Source of the DNA: Gemmobacter megaterium | Lineage (GTDB): Bacteria > Pseudomonadota > Alphaproteobacteria > Rhodobacterales > Rhodobacteraceae | Direction of reading: 5' to 3' | Length of the DNA stretch: 64,000 nucleotides | Assembly (NCBI RefSeq): GCF_900156815.1 | Contig: NZ_FTOT01000010.1 | Location: forward strand, 1-64,000 | Shown here: positions 1-9,038 of the stretch, one piece after another | Layout: the number at the start of each line of letters is the position of its first letter | How positions within the stretch are numbered: position 1 is the stretch's first letter | Made by a program: the position numbers and the translations under genes | Notes under the pieces: generated by a model | Database searches by the model: none | What the model saw: only the letters and a program-made list of their open reading frames with translations | What the model was told of the DNA's origin: nothing

Positions 1-194
1 CCCCCGCCGCGCTGGACCCTGCCGATCTGTGGGAGACGGTGGCCGGCCTGCCCACGCCCAAGGCCGCCAGCCCCCTCCCGACCATCGAGGCCGGAGGCGC
101 CCCCTATGCCACCGACCTGCGCGGAACGGCCATTCCCGACAACGGCACCGCGCTGATCGGGGCGGTGCAGCGCGGGGATCAGCTTTCGTCGTAG
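1..194 (+). CDS. C-terminal 63 residues of an unidentified protein (partial)
   Basis: An open frame runs from the window edge (codons from base 3) to a TAG at 192-194. The fragment is Ala/Pro/Asp-rich and ends QRGDQLSS; it shows no motif that I recognise. The stop lies inside the 3' end of the convergent flippase gene (overlap 179-194), an arrangement common at real gene ends in this window. Given the neighbours, a polysaccharide-biosynthesis role is possible but is only an inference from position. Confidence 0.6.
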   Translation, partial: PAALDPADLWETVAGLPTPKAASPLPTIEAGGAPYATDLRGTAIPDNGTALIGAVQRGDQLSS

Positions 195-1594
195 CGCCGG
201 ATCTGGCGCCGCGCCACATAGCCGCGCAACTGGCGCGAGGCCGCCAGGGACAGCCCCAGCAGGATCGCCAGCCCGGCCCCCGTCCAGGGGTCGGGCATCC
301 AGCCCCCCGTGGCCAGACGGCTGGCATGAGCGATGGCCACCCCGGCCAGGACCGCCGATACGATCAGCACCGGCACCAGCGGCCGCCAGGGCAGGGACAG
401 GCGGCTCATCACCAGCCACAGCGCAATGACCAGGCCCAGGATCTCGCCCAGGATGCCCAGCCAGATCACCACCAGCAGGCCCTGGCCGGTGGCGGCGGCA
501 TACCAGGCAGGCAACAGCAGCAGCACGCGGGGAATATTGGCGATGGTGGCATTGCCGGTCCGGGCCACCGCCAGGGCGATGACCGAACTGGCCCCCTTGC
601 CCACCCGGCAGCCCTGCATCAGCGCCAGCCAGGTCAGAAGCGGGATGGCGGCGGCATATTTCTCGCCAAGCGCCAGATGCAGGAGGGGCCCGCCCAGCAG
701 GCCGACCCCCGCCACCAGCAGCGCGCCCAGCACCAGATGGGCCTGGATCGTCACCACTGACAAGGCGGCGAATTCTGCCGGATCGTCCTTGCTGGCCGAA
801 AGCTGGGGCAGGAAGAACTTGCTCAGCACCCCGGCCAGCAGCCCGACCGGCGCCATGGTCAGCGACAGCGCCATGGAAAACACCGCCAGCGTGGCCATGC
901 CCAGCTCGCGCCCCACGATCATGCGGTCGCCATTGAAGATGACGAACATCAGGATGCCATTGAGCATGATCGGCCAGCCAAAGCGCAGGCTGGTGGCCAT
1001 GATGGCCCGGTCAAAGCGCAGCTGATAGGGCCGCCGGGCCACCAGATGGCTGGCCAGCACCGACAGGGCGGCCTGCAACAGCACCGCAAACAGCAGCACC
1101 CGGAAATCGCCGAACATCAGATACAGCGGCCAGACCGCCAGCAGCGATCCCAGCGCGGGCAGCGCGCCCGAGATCAGCGTGGGCCAGTAGTTCATCTGCC
1201 GGGCCAGCCGCTGGGCATCGAAATGTTCGAAGGCGCGCAGCACCGGGGCCAGGGCGACCAACTGATAGGCCCAGACCAGATCGGACAGGCCAAAGAACCA
1301 GGCCATCGGCCAGGCCAGAACCACCAGCGCCATCCCGTTGACCAGGCCGCGCAGCACCTGGAACCCTTGCAGCGCCGCCTGAAAGGCCGGGTCATTGCCC
1401 TCGCGGGCCTGCACGATCTGCTGTTTCAGCCCCAGCGCCGAGACCATCTCGATCACGGCCATGGCCACCATGAAGGTGGCGGCGATGCCGAAATCCTCCA
1501 GGCTGATCAGCGCGGCGGCCAGCAGGCTGCGCAACATGCCCAGAAGCGTGTTGGACAGATTGCCCGAGAGGATCAGCGCAAAGGATCGGAACAT
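179..1594 (-). CDS. Wzx-type oligosaccharide flippase (polysaccharide transporter family)
   Basis: The 471-residue protein is almost entirely hydrophobic with about 12 predicted membrane spans, and begins with the N-terminal pattern of the MOP/Wzx flippase superfamily (LSGNLSNTLLGMLRSLLAA, then EDFGIAA). The family moves lipid-linked repeat units from the cytoplasmic to the periplasmic face of the inner membrane. A conserved mid-protein segment (GWPIMLNGILMFVIFNGDRMI, partial) fits family members. It is transcribed divergently from the F420-hydrogenase-like gene, with 168 bp between starts, and convergently with the partial gene at the window edge. Length is normal for the family. The exact glycan cannot be read from sequence. 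Confidence 0.88.
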   Translation of the reverse strand: MFRSFALILSGNLSNTLLGMLRSLLAAALISLEDFGIAATFMVAMAVIEMVSALGLKQQIVQAREGNDPAFQAALQGFQVLRGLVNGMALVVLAWPMAWFFGLSDLVWAYQLVALAPVLRAFEHFDAQRLARQMNYWPTLISGALPALGSLLAVWPLYLMFGDFRVLLFAVLLQAALSVLASHLVARRPYQLRFDRAIMATSLRFGWPIMLNGILMFVIFNGDRMIVGRELGMATLAVFSMALSLTMAPVGLLAGVLSKFFLPQLSASKDDPAEFAALSVVTIQAHLVLGALLVAGVGLLGGPLLHLALGEKYAAAIPLLTWLALMQGCRVGKGASSVIALAVARTGNATIANIPRVLLLLPAWYAAATGQGLLVVIWLGILGEILGLVIALWLVMSRLSLPWRPLVPVLIVSAVLAGVAIAHASRLATGGWMPDPWTGAGLAILLGLSLAASRQLRGYVARRQIRRYDES

Positions 1595-1762
1595 GGGCTA
1601 TCGGGGGTCTTCCGGGCGTGCCGCCCTGCTTGTCCGGGCTTTGGCCCCCCCTGTCAAGCGGCAAGACCGTGCCGTGCCTGCCATGGATTGGCCATTAAAT
1701 GGTGGCAATCCGGCGCGAAACCGGGTCTTAAGACAGCGAGCAGACCGAGATTGCAGACCTTG

Positions 1763-3007
1763 ATGCCCGATCCGTTTTCCCCCGGCCTTGCCCGTGTTGC
1801 CCGTGGCGATCTGTGTTCCGGTTGCGGCGGATGCGCGGCGCTGGCGCCGGATCGCATTGCGATGGCCCCCGATGCCGCAGGGTTCCTGCGCCCGGTCCAG
1901 AGTGCCGCGCTGGATCCGGCACAGGAGGCCGTCCTGACGCAGATCTGCCCCGGCCTTGGCCAGACCGTCGTGGCGGGCGGGCGGCCCGACCATCCGCTCT
2001 GGGGACCGTTCCTGGCGATGTCAAAGGGCCATGCCGCCGATCCCGCGCTGCGCCATGCCGGGGCCTCGGGCGGCGGGCTGAGCGCGATGGCGCTGTGGCT
2101 GCTGGACAGCGGCACCGTCGATGCGGTTCTTGTGACCGAGGCCGATCCGGACAATCCGCTGGGCAACCGGACCACCCTGGTGCGCGACCGGGCCGGGGTG
2201 CTGGCGGCGGCCGGGTCGCGCTATGCGCCGGCCAGCCCGCTGGCGGGGCTGCGCGCGCGGCTGATCCCCGGCGCCCGCCATGCGCTGGTGGGCAAGCCCT
2301 GCGATGTGGCGGCGTTCCGCGCGCTGGCCGCGCAGGATCCGGCGCTGGCCCAGGCGGTGCCGGTGGTGCTGTCGTTCTTTTGCGCGGGCACGCCGTCGCT
2401 GACCGGCGCGCGGCGCGTGGTCGAGCGGATGGGGGCCGATCCCGCGGCGGTGCGCGCCTTTCGCTATCGCGGCATGGGCTGGCCCGGTCTGGCCAGCGCC
2501 ACGCTGGCCGATGGCACGGTGCGGCAGATGAGCTATGCCGAAAGCTGGGGCAAGGTGCTGTCGGCCCATGTCCAGCATCGCTGCCGCATCTGTGCCGATG
2601 GCACCGGCACGGCGGCCGATCTGGTCTTTGCCGATGCCTGGGAGGCCGATGCCGATGGCTATCCGCTGTTCGAAGAGGCCGAGGGCGAAAGCCTGATCGT
2701 GGCCCGCACCGCGCTGGGGGCCGATCTGCTGGCCGGTGCCAGGGCGGCGGGCCGCCTGGTGGCCAGCCCCTTCGATCCGGCCGGACTGGCCGCGATCCAG
2801 CCCGGACAGCGCAGCCGGCGGCAGGGCCTGTTGGGGCGGCTGGCGGCCTTATGGCTGCTGGGGCGCCCGGTGCCGCGCTATCGCGGGCTGGGCCTGCGCG
2901 CGGCCGCGCGGCAGGGGGGGCTGCGGGTGGTCTGGCGCAATTTCCTTGGCATGGCGCGGCGGGCCCTGCGCCGCCGCCGCCCGGCTGCCCCCCGGCCCCA
3001 AGACTGA
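1763..3007 (+). CDS. Coenzyme F420 hydrogenase/dehydrogenase beta-subunit-like protein
   Basis: This 414-residue protein belongs to the FrhB/FdhB-like family often found in exopolysaccharide clusters. A CSGCGGC iron-sulfur cysteine set lies near residue 20, GASGG near residue 100, and further cysteine motifs FFCAGTPS and HRCRIC follow in the second half. The family binds Fe-S clusters and flavin and carries out redox chemistry. In polysaccharide loci its substrate is unknown, and it frequently sits beside a pyruvyl transferase, as here (15 bp to the next gene). The ATG at 1763 was chosen because the CxxC region follows it closely; the same frame stays open far upstream but overlaps the divergent flippase. 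The basic tail (RRALRRRR) is unusual. Confidence 0.8.
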   Translation: MPDPFSPGLARVARGDLCSGCGGCAALAPDRIAMAPDAAGFLRPVQSAALDPAQEAVLTQICPGLGQTVVAGGRPDHPLWGPFLAMSKGHAADPALRHAGASGGGLSAMALWLLDSGTVDAVLVTEADPDNPLGNRTTLVRDRAGVLAAAGSRYAPASPLAGLRARLIPGARHALVGKPCDVAAFRALAAQDPALAQAVPVVLSFFCAGTPSLTGARRVVERMGADPAAVRAFRYRGMGWPGLASATLADGTVRQMSYAESWGKVLSAHVQHRCRICADGTGTAADLVFADAWEADADGYPLFEEAEGESLIVARTALGADLLAGARAAGRLVASPFDPAGLAAIQPGQRSRRQGLLGRLAALWLLGRPVPRYRGLGLRAAARQGGLRVVWRNFLGMARRALRRRRPAAPRPQD

Positions 3008-3022
3008 CGCAAAGGTAGCACC

Positions 3023-4210
3023 ATGCTCAAGATCGCGCTGATCGCCCATTCCACCCGCTCCGACAACATGGGCGTCGGCGCCCTGACGGTCGCCGATATC
3101 GACATCCTGCGTCAGGCGGCGGCACGGGCCGGAACCCCGGTGCGCTTTCTGGTGGTCGACTGGAAGGACCGCCGCGTGCCCTATGTCACCGGGCCGGATA
3201 TCGAGATCCGCCCGATCCGCGCCCGCGACATCCTCAAGCCCTGGGTCTATGCCCGCATGATCGCCGATGCCGATATGGTGGTCGATATCGGCGGCGGCGA
3301 CAGTTTTGCCGATATCTATGGCGGGGCGCGGCTGCGGCGGATGATGGCGATGAAATACATCGCCCATGCGCTGGGGCGGCCCTTCGTGATGGCGCCGCAG
3401 ACCGTCGGGCCGTTCAAGGGCGCCACCGCACGCTGGTTCGCCGCGCGGTCCATGGCGCTGAGCCGCATCGTGGCCACCCGCGACGACATGTCGGCCCGCA
3501 TCGCCCGCGAGATGGGGCGCGCCGATCTGGTCGAGGCCTCGGATGTCGCGCTGCGGCTGCCCTATGCCGCGCCGCCGCCGCGCGATCCTGGCCGCCCGTT
3601 GCAGGTGGGGCTGAATGTCTCGGGCCTGCTGATGAACGGCGGCTATACCCGCAACAACATGTTCGGCCTGTCGGTCGATTATCCGGCCCTGATGCGCGGC
3701 GTGATCGCCGATCTGCTGGCCCATCCGCTGGGCTGCCAGGTGCATCTGGTGCCCCATGTGATCACGGGCCGCGGCGGGGTCGAGGATGACATGGCGGTGT
3801 CGCAGGCGCTGGCGGCCGAATTTCCGGCAGTCACGGTGGCCCCGGCCTTTGCCTCGCCCTCGGATGCGAAAAGCCATATCGCCGGGCTGGATTTCTTTGC
3901 CGGGGCGCGGATGCATGCCTGTATCGCGGCGTTTTCCTCGGGCGTGCCGGTGGTGCCCATGGCCTATAGCCGCAAATTTGCGGGTCTGTTCGGCAGCCTG
4001 GGTTATGATCGCACGGTGGATTGCACCCGCGACGATGCCGACAGCATCCGCCGCAGCCTGATCGCGGCGCTGGAAACCCGCGTGGTGCTGGAAGCCGAAA
4101 TCCGGTCGGCCCTGGCCCTGGGCCTGGCGCGGCTGGACCGCTACGAGGAGGCGCTGGTCGGGCTGATGCAGGCCCGGATGGCGCAGCGCGGGATCCGGGC
4201 CGGCGCCTAA
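3023..4210 (+). CDS. Polysaccharide pyruvyl transferase family protein (1)
   Basis: This 395-residue protein has the family hallmarks: an N-terminal NMGVGALTV nucleotide-like loop, DIGGGDSFADIYG near residue 93 and FVMAPQTVGPF near residue 122, with a GARMHA segment towards the C terminus. Family enzymes move a pyruvate ketal from phosphoenolpyruvate onto a sugar of an exopolysaccharide, or have been adapted as glycosyltransferases. An AAAGG ribosome site stands 7 bases before the ATG. It probably forms an operon with the F420-hydrogenase-like gene upstream. Its last 4 bases overlap the convergent GT2 gene. A second family member lies at 7994-9010. Confidence 0.88.
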   Translation: MLKIALIAHSTRSDNMGVGALTVADIDILRQAAARAGTPVRFLVVDWKDRRVPYVTGPDIEIRPIRARDILKPWVYARMIADADMVVDIGGGDSFADIYGGARLRRMMAMKYIAHALGRPFVMAPQTVGPFKGATARWFAARSMALSRIVATRDDMSARIAREMGRADLVEASDVALRLPYAAPPPRDPGRPLQVGLNVSGLLMNGGYTRNNMFGLSVDYPALMRGVIADLLAHPLGCQVHLVPHVITGRGGVEDDMAVSQALAAEFPAVTVAPAFASPSDAKSHIAGLDFFAGARMHACIAAFSSGVPVVPMAYSRKFAGLFGSLGYDRTVDCTRDDADSIRRSLIAALETRVVLEAEIRSALALGLARLDRYEEALVGLMQARMAQRGIRAGA

Positions 4211-5262
4211 TCCTCCGAGGCGAAACAGGCCGCGCGCAGCTCCAGATACAGCGCATCCACCTGGTCGGGCGGGGCCATGAGCAGATCCATCCCCACCCGT
4301 GCCGCCGCCCGCGCCCCCGCCAGCCGGTCGCGGCCGAACTCTCCGCGTGCCCCGGCCAGATATTGCGCGATCTTGTAGCGTTCGAACCGGCGCAGCGCGC
4401 GCTGGACCGCGCGGTCGGTCTGGCCCGAGCGGGCGATCACATAGGCATGGTTCAGCAGTTGCATCGCCCCCAGCGCGCGGCCATTGGCGCGGCGCTGCGG
4501 CGCCTTGTGGTGATAGATCCGGGCCTTGCGCGCGCCCACCAGCAGATGGCTGCGCAGCACCTGGAACCCGGCATCGACATCCTCGAACAGCGCATAGCGC
4601 CCCAGCGCCTCGTTGAAGCCGGACTGCCGGATCACATCGGTGCGGAACGACATGCGGAACCCCGTCATCCAGGGCACGGTGATCGCCTCTTCCCCGGCCA
4701 GCCAGTCCGGGGCGGGGGGCAGGCGGGCATAAAGCCGTTCGGCGGCCAGATGAAAGGGATCGGGGACATAGCGTTCCTCGAACCGGCGGCGCGGCTGGCT
4801 GATCCGGGCGCGCAGCCGGTCGGCCAGCGTCATGCGATAGGCGCTGGCAGCGGTGTCCAGCACATCGGGCGGCGGCGCATGGGATTCGGCCGAACAGACG
4901 CCACCGATCCGGCCCCCGGTGTCCAGATCGTAGATGCGCAGCATCGCCTCGATGGCGCCGGGCAACAGCAGGCTGTCATCGTCGGGAAAGAACACCACCT
5001 CGGTGCGCACCCTGGCCAGGCCGATGTTGCGCTGCACCGTCATGCCCGGCGGGCTGGGAACATGGATCAGCGGCACCGGGGTCGTCGGGGCCAGCCGGGC
5101 CATCAGCGCCTGATTGGCGGAGGGATCGTCCGAACTGTCGATGACCAGCAGCTCTGCGGGCAGGCGGCTGGCGCGCAGATGCAGCGGCAGCGCCAGGGCC
5201 AGCGCCTCGGGCCGGTTGCGGGTGACGATCACGGTCGTATGGAGGGTCGCGGTCACGGGCAT
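4207..5262 (-). CDS. GT2-family glycosyltransferase
   Basis: The 351-residue protein starts with TTVIVTRNRPE, followed by ELLVIDSSDDPS, GMTVQRNIGLA and VVFFPDDDSLL, the standard GT-A fold layout with the DxD metal site (DDD near residue 93). It should transfer a sugar from a nucleotide donor onto a growing lipid-linked chain on the cytoplasmic side. About 200 residues follow the catalytic core and show no recognised domain. It is a single gene, divergent from the deacetylase (146-bp gap) and convergent with the pyruvyl transferase. Donor and acceptor are unknown. Confidence 0.87.
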   Translation of the reverse strand: MPVTATLHTTVIVTRNRPEALALALPLHLRASRLPAELLVIDSSDDPSANQALMARLAPTTPVPLIHVPSPPGMTVQRNIGLARVRTEVVFFPDDDSLLLPGAIEAMLRIYDLDTGGRIGGVCSAESHAPPPDVLDTAASAYRMTLADRLRARISQPRRRFEERYVPDPFHLAAERLYARLPPAPDWLAGEEAITVPWMTGFRMSFRTDVIRQSGFNEALGRYALFEDVDAGFQVLRSHLLVGARKARIYHHKAPQRRANGRALGAMQLLNHAYVIARSGQTDRAVQRALRRFERYKIAQYLAGARGEFGRDRLAGARAAARVGMDLLMAPPDQVDALYLELRAACFASED

Positions 5263-5408
5263 CCGTCCTCTGGCAGGCCCCTGCGGTTGTCCTGCATGGG
5301 CTGGCCCCGGTCAAGCGCCGAAGTTCCGGCCCCGGCCCCGCGGCAGCGCCTCGACAGGGGGGTGGCTTTGCAATAGCCTTGGTCCGGATTGGCGGGTGGG
5401 CCGGACCG

Positions 5409-6077
5409 ATGCGATTGATCATACTGAATTTTCACGGCATCGGCGACCAGCCGCTGACCCGCGAGCCGGGCGAGGCGGACTATTGGATCAGCCCGGCCAT
5501 GTTCGACGAGGTGCTGGCCCTTGTGCGCCATCACCAGCAGCACCGCCCGATCGGGATCACCTTTGACGATGGCAACCTGTCGGATCTGGCCATCGGTGCC
5601 GAGGGGCTGGCCCGGCACGGGCTGTCGGCCACCTTCTTTGCCCTGTCCGACCGGCTGGAGGACAGCGCCAGCCTGTCGGCGGCGGATCTGCGCCGCCTGC
5701 TGGGGATGGGGCACCGGATCGGCACGCATGGGGCGGCGCATCTCGACTGGACCGGGCTGGACGCGGCCGGATTCCGGCGCGAGCTGGACCAGTCCACCGC
5801 CGTTCTGACCCAGGCCATCGGCCGCCCTGTCACCGAAGCGGCGATCCCCTTTGGCCGCTACAACCGGCGGGTGCTGGCCGAACTGGCCCGCCGCCCGTTC
5901 GGTGCCGTCTACAGCTCGGATGGCGGGCCGGTGCATTCGGGGCGGCTGCCGCTGCCGCGCACCTCGGTGCGGGCCGACATGACCCCGGCCCGCATCGACC
6001 GCCTGCTGGCGCAGCCCGAACCGCTGGCCCGGCGCCTGCGCCGCGCCGCCGCGCGCCTGAAGAAACGCTGGGAGTAG
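5409..6077 (+). CDS. Polysaccharide deacetylase family protein (CE4/NodB-like)
   Basis: This 222-residue protein carries the NodB-homology pattern: ILNFHGIGD at the N terminus, GITFDDGNLSD (motif 1 Asp-Asp) near residue 55, and HRIGTHGAAHLDW (motif 2, metal His residues) near residue 105. Such enzymes remove N- or O-acetyl groups from polysaccharides with a divalent metal. No signal peptide is evident, so it may act on a cytoplasmic or lipid-linked intermediate. The ATG at 5409 gives the usual RLIILNFHGI beginning; the frame stays open 30 bases further upstream. The ATP-grasp gene follows after 3 bp, so the two are very likely co-transcribed. Confidence 0.85.
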   Translation: MRLIILNFHGIGDQPLTREPGEADYWISPAMFDEVLALVRHHQQHRPIGITFDDGNLSDLAIGAEGLARHGLSATFFALSDRLEDSASLSAADLRRLLGMGHRIGTHGAAHLDWTGLDAAGFRRELDQSTAVLTQAIGRPVTEAAIPFGRYNRRVLAELARRPFGAVYSSDGGPVHSGRLPLPRTSVRADMTPARIDRLLAQPEPLARRLRRAAARLKKRWE

Positions 6078-6080
6078 ACC

Positions 6081-7259
6081 ATGGCCCATGTCCTGATCGG
6101 CTTTGCCGAGGCTTTGCCCGCCCCCGAGGTGGTGTTCTCCCTGCGCGCGGCAGGGCATGAGGTATCGGCCTTTGGCCGCACGGCGGCGCTGCCGCTGGCC
6201 CGGCTGCCGCTGCGGGGCCTGCATGTTCTGCACGATCTGCGCCATCATCCCGATGCGGCGGTGGCCGCGGTGCAGGCGCTGATGGCCGGGCCAGAGGCGC
6301 CCGATGTGGTGTTGCCGCTGGACGATGCCGGGCTGTGGCTGGTGGATGCCGCCCTGGGGGCCGATCCGCGGGTGGCCGGGGCCACCGGCGATCAGGCCCG
6401 CATCGCGCTGGACAAGCGGCGCCAATGCGAACTGGCCCGGCTCTCCGGGCTGAACGTGCCCGAAACCGTGATCCTGGAGGCCGGATCCCCGGCCCCTGCC
6501 GGGTTTCCCCTGCCGGCCATCGTCAAGCCTGCGCTGGCGGTGAAGGTGGGGCCGCAGGGCCTGGAGAAAGGCCCGACGCGCTATCTGCTGGCCGATGCGG
6601 ACCGGGCCGGGCTGGACGATCTGGCCACGCGCAGCGGCCAGCCCTTTCTGATGCAGCCGCTGATCGCCGGGACCGGCGAGGGGATTTTCGGATTTGCCAC
6701 AGCCGAAGGGGTGCTGGCCTGGTCGGCCCACCGGCGGGTGCGGATGATGAACCCGCATGGGTCGGGGTCTTCGGCCTGCGCGGCAGAACGGCCCGATCCG
6801 GGGGCCTGTGCGGGGATCGCGCGGTTCATGGCCGCCTGTGGCTGGCGGGGACCGTTCATGATGGAATTCCTGCGCGATGCCGATGGCAGATTGTGGTTCA
6901 TGGAGCTGAATGGCCGGATGTGGGGGTCGCTGGCGCTGGCCCGGCGGCAGGGGCTGGAATATCCGGCCTGGGCGGTGGCGGCGCAGGCGGATCCGGGGTT
7001 CCGGCCGGTGCCGCTGTCGGGCCTGCCGCCACTGCGGGGCCCGGTGCGCAATCTAGGGCGCGATCTGCTGCATCTGCTGTTCGTGCTGCGCGGACCCAGG
7101 ACCGCCTTTCACCGCCAGGGCTGGCCCCGGTTCTGGCACAGCTTGCGCGGGGTGCTGGCCCCGGCCCGGCTGCGGCAGTTCTACAACCATGATCCGGCGC
7201 ATCGGGGCTATGTGCTGCGCGATACGGTCTGGACCCTGCGGCAGGCGTTCAAACGATGA
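6081..7259 (+). CDS. ATP-grasp domain protein (probable carboxylate-amine ligase)
   Basis: The 392-residue protein has an ATP-grasp layout: an N-terminal preATP-like region, a KRRQCELARLSGLNVPET segment, a phosphate-binding FPLPAIVKPA near residue 150, and the metal-binding MEFLRDADGRLWFMELNGR near residue 260, where E and N of the MELNGR stretch bind magnesium. The family joins a carboxylate to an amine or alcohol through an acyl phosphate. A ribosome site GGGAG sits 6 bases before the ATG. It is sandwiched between a deacetylase and a PHP phosphoesterase with overlapping junctions, which suggests a single pathway, perhaps amino acid decoration of a deacetylated sugar (inference). Confidence 0.82.
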   Translation: MAHVLIGFAEALPAPEVVFSLRAAGHEVSAFGRTAALPLARLPLRGLHVLHDLRHHPDAAVAAVQALMAGPEAPDVVLPLDDAGLWLVDAALGADPRVAGATGDQARIALDKRRQCELARLSGLNVPETVILEAGSPAPAGFPLPAIVKPALAVKVGPQGLEKGPTRYLLADADRAGLDDLATRSGQPFLMQPLIAGTGEGIFGFATAEGVLAWSAHRRVRMMNPHGSGSSACAAERPDPGACAGIARFMAACGWRGPFMMEFLRDADGRLWFMELNGRMWGSLALARRQGLEYPAWAVAAQADPGFRPVPLSGLPPLRGPVRNLGRDLLHLLFVLRGPRTAFHRQGWPRFWHSLRGVLAPARLRQFYNHDPAHRGYVLRDTVWTLRQAFKR

Positions 7260-7990
7260 GGCGGATGCGCGTGGTGATCCATGCCCATTCGCTGTGGTCC
7301 TATGACGGGCGCTACAGTCTGGACCGGATCGCGCGGATCTATGGGCGGCTGGGCGCCGATGCCGTGATGATGACCGAGCATGACACCGGCTTTGCCCCGG
7401 AGCGGTTTGCGGCCTATCGCGCGGCCTGTGCCGCCGCCTCGACCCCGCGCTGCCATCTGGTGCCGGGGATCGAATATTCCTCGCCCGACAATGACATCCA
7501 TATCCTGACCTGGGGGGTAGGGCGGTTTCTGGGGGAACACCGCCCCGTTCTGGACACGCTGCGCGATGTGCAGGCGGCAGGCGGGGTGGCGGTGCTGGCC
7601 CATCCGGCCCGGCGCCGCGCCTGGGCCAAGGTCGATCCGGCCTGGTTCGGCCTGTTGCATGGCATCGAGTTGTGGAACCGCAAGGCCGATGGCATCGCCC
7701 ATGGGCCAGAGGCGCTGGCGCTGATCCGCCAGACCGGGCTGCCCGCCTTTGCCGGGCATGATTTTCACCGCCTGCGCCAGATCTGGCCGATCTGGCAAGG
7801 GGTCGATCCGCCCCCGCCCGGCGCCGATCCCGAAGCCGCGCTGGTGGCGGCCATTGCCGGGGGGCGCAGCACGGCGATGGCCTTTGGCCGCCCGGTCCTT
7901 GACCCGGACGGCGCCCCGCGCAGCCTGCATCATGCCCGTGCCGAACGCCTGCGCCGGGGCCTGCGCGACCTGATCCGCCGCAAGGGCTGA
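7256..7990 (+). CDS. PHP-domain protein (predicted metal-dependent phosphoesterase)
   Basis: This 244-residue protein has the PHP metal-binding pattern: HAHSLWSYDG near the N terminus, MMTEHDTGF near residue 40, GIEYSS near residue 75, LAHPAR near residue 115, and GHDFH near residue 168. PHP enzymes hydrolyse phosphoesters with bound metals. The start overlaps the ATP-grasp stop (ATGA); a second ATG nine bases in, following GAGGCGG, is an equally good start. The stop lies 3 bp from the convergent pyruvyl transferase gene. The substrate is unknown; sugar phosphate or a phosphodiester decoration would fit the context. Confidence 0.82.
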   Translation: MRRMRVVIHAHSLWSYDGRYSLDRIARIYGRLGADAVMMTEHDTGFAPERFAAYRAACAAASTPRCHLVPGIEYSSPDNDIHILTWGVGRFLGEHRPVLDTLRDVQAAGGVAVLAHPARRRAWAKVDPAWFGLLHGIELWNRKADGIAHGPEALALIRQTGLPAFAGHDFHRLRQIWPIWQGVDPPPPGADPEAALVAAIAGGRSTAMAFGRPVLDPDGAPRSLHHARAERLRRGLRDLIRRKG

Positions 7991-7993
7991 GGC

Positions 7994-9010
7994 TCAGCCG
8001 CGCGGCATCTGGTCCAGCAGGGCGCGCGCCTCGGCATAGTCGCGGGCGACATGGGTGCGGTCGTCTTGGCCCCAGGCGGCAATGAAGCGGCTGGTCTTGC
8101 CATAGAAATTGTCGATCACCACATGCGGCTTGCCCAGCAGGCTGGACAGGATATGCCCGTGCAGCCGGTCGGTGACCACGATTTCGGCCCGGTCGATCTG
8201 GGTCAGGCCAAGCGTCACCCGCGCCATCGCCATGCGGTCGAACATCTGCGCCCAAAGGCGGGCCAGCGGGGCGCCGGGAGCGACCATCGCCCCGCCCAGC
8301 ACCAGCTTTTCGGCCTTGCGGCGCAGGGCGGAATGGCGGTTCCAGTCTTCGGCCACCGCCCCGGCGGCCAGCAGGGCGGCCCGGCCGGCGGCCGCATCGG
8401 GCCGCTGTTCATGGTCGTCGCGCAGAAGCGCCACCACACCCCGTGGCGTGGTCGCAGGGGCAGGGCGGTGATCCGCCACAAGGCAAAAGGCGCTGTCGGG
8501 GGCCAGGATCACCGGACAGTCGAAATGCCGGGTGGCAAAGGCATGGCTTTCATGGTCGCGCACCATCAGATGAAAATCGCGATGTGCCCCGATGGCGCGC
8601 TTGCTGCGCTCGATCGCGGCCGGATCGCGGTAATGGATCGACTGGGGCAGTTGCACGATCCGGTGGCGCGGGTGATGGGCCAGCACCGCCTCGCGGTAGG
8701 TCTGATAGGCGGGCCAGACATCGCCGAAATTGCCGCCGCCATGCAGATAGATCAGCCGGTCCTCTGGCAGGTGGCGGCCGGGCCGGTCGGGGGCATAGCG
8801 CACATGCGAGACATGGTCGGGCCCGCGGCCATGCAGGCGCCGCAGCAGCACCGCCTCTCCGGCCCAGATCGCGCTGTCGCCGATGTTCCAGTGGCTGGGG
8901 TAATCCAGCAGCCCATAGCGGGGCCGCCCGGCGGCCAGCGGCGCCAGCGCCGCGTGCAGGGTGGCCGCAATGCTCCGGCACAGGGTCTGCGGATCGGGAA
9001 GGGCGGTCAT
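7994..9010 (-). CDS. Polysaccharide pyruvyl transferase family protein (2)
   Basis: The 338-residue protein shows HWNIGDSAIWAGE near residue 38, LIYLHGGGNFGD near residue 88, IVQLPQSIHY, and VVTDRLHGHIL near residue 280, matching the ExoV/WcaK branch of the pyruvyl transferase superfamily. It should add a pyruvate ketal to an exopolysaccharide sugar. The ATG at 9010 was chosen because the open frame further upstream runs into the GT2 gene 28 bp away. The two genes read in the same direction and likely form an operon. It is more ExoV-like than the copy at 3023-4210, so the two probably have different acceptors. Confidence 0.86.
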   Translation of the reverse strand: MTALPDPQTLCRSIAATLHAALAPLAAGRPRYGLLDYPSHWNIGDSAIWAGEAVLLRRLHGRGPDHVSHVRYAPDRPGRHLPEDRLIYLHGGGNFGDVWPAYQTYREAVLAHHPRHRIVQLPQSIHYRDPAAIERSKRAIGAHRDFHLMVRDHESHAFATRHFDCPVILAPDSAFCLVADHRPAPATTPRGVVALLRDDHEQRPDAAAGRAALLAAGAVAEDWNRHSALRRKAEKLVLGGAMVAPGAPLARLWAQMFDRMAMARVTLGLTQIDRAEIVVTDRLHGHILSSLLGKPHVVIDNFYGKTSRFIAAWGQDDRTHVARDYAEARALLDQMPRG

Positions 9011-9038
9011 GGCAGGCAGGATCCTGTCTGGGGCGGGG

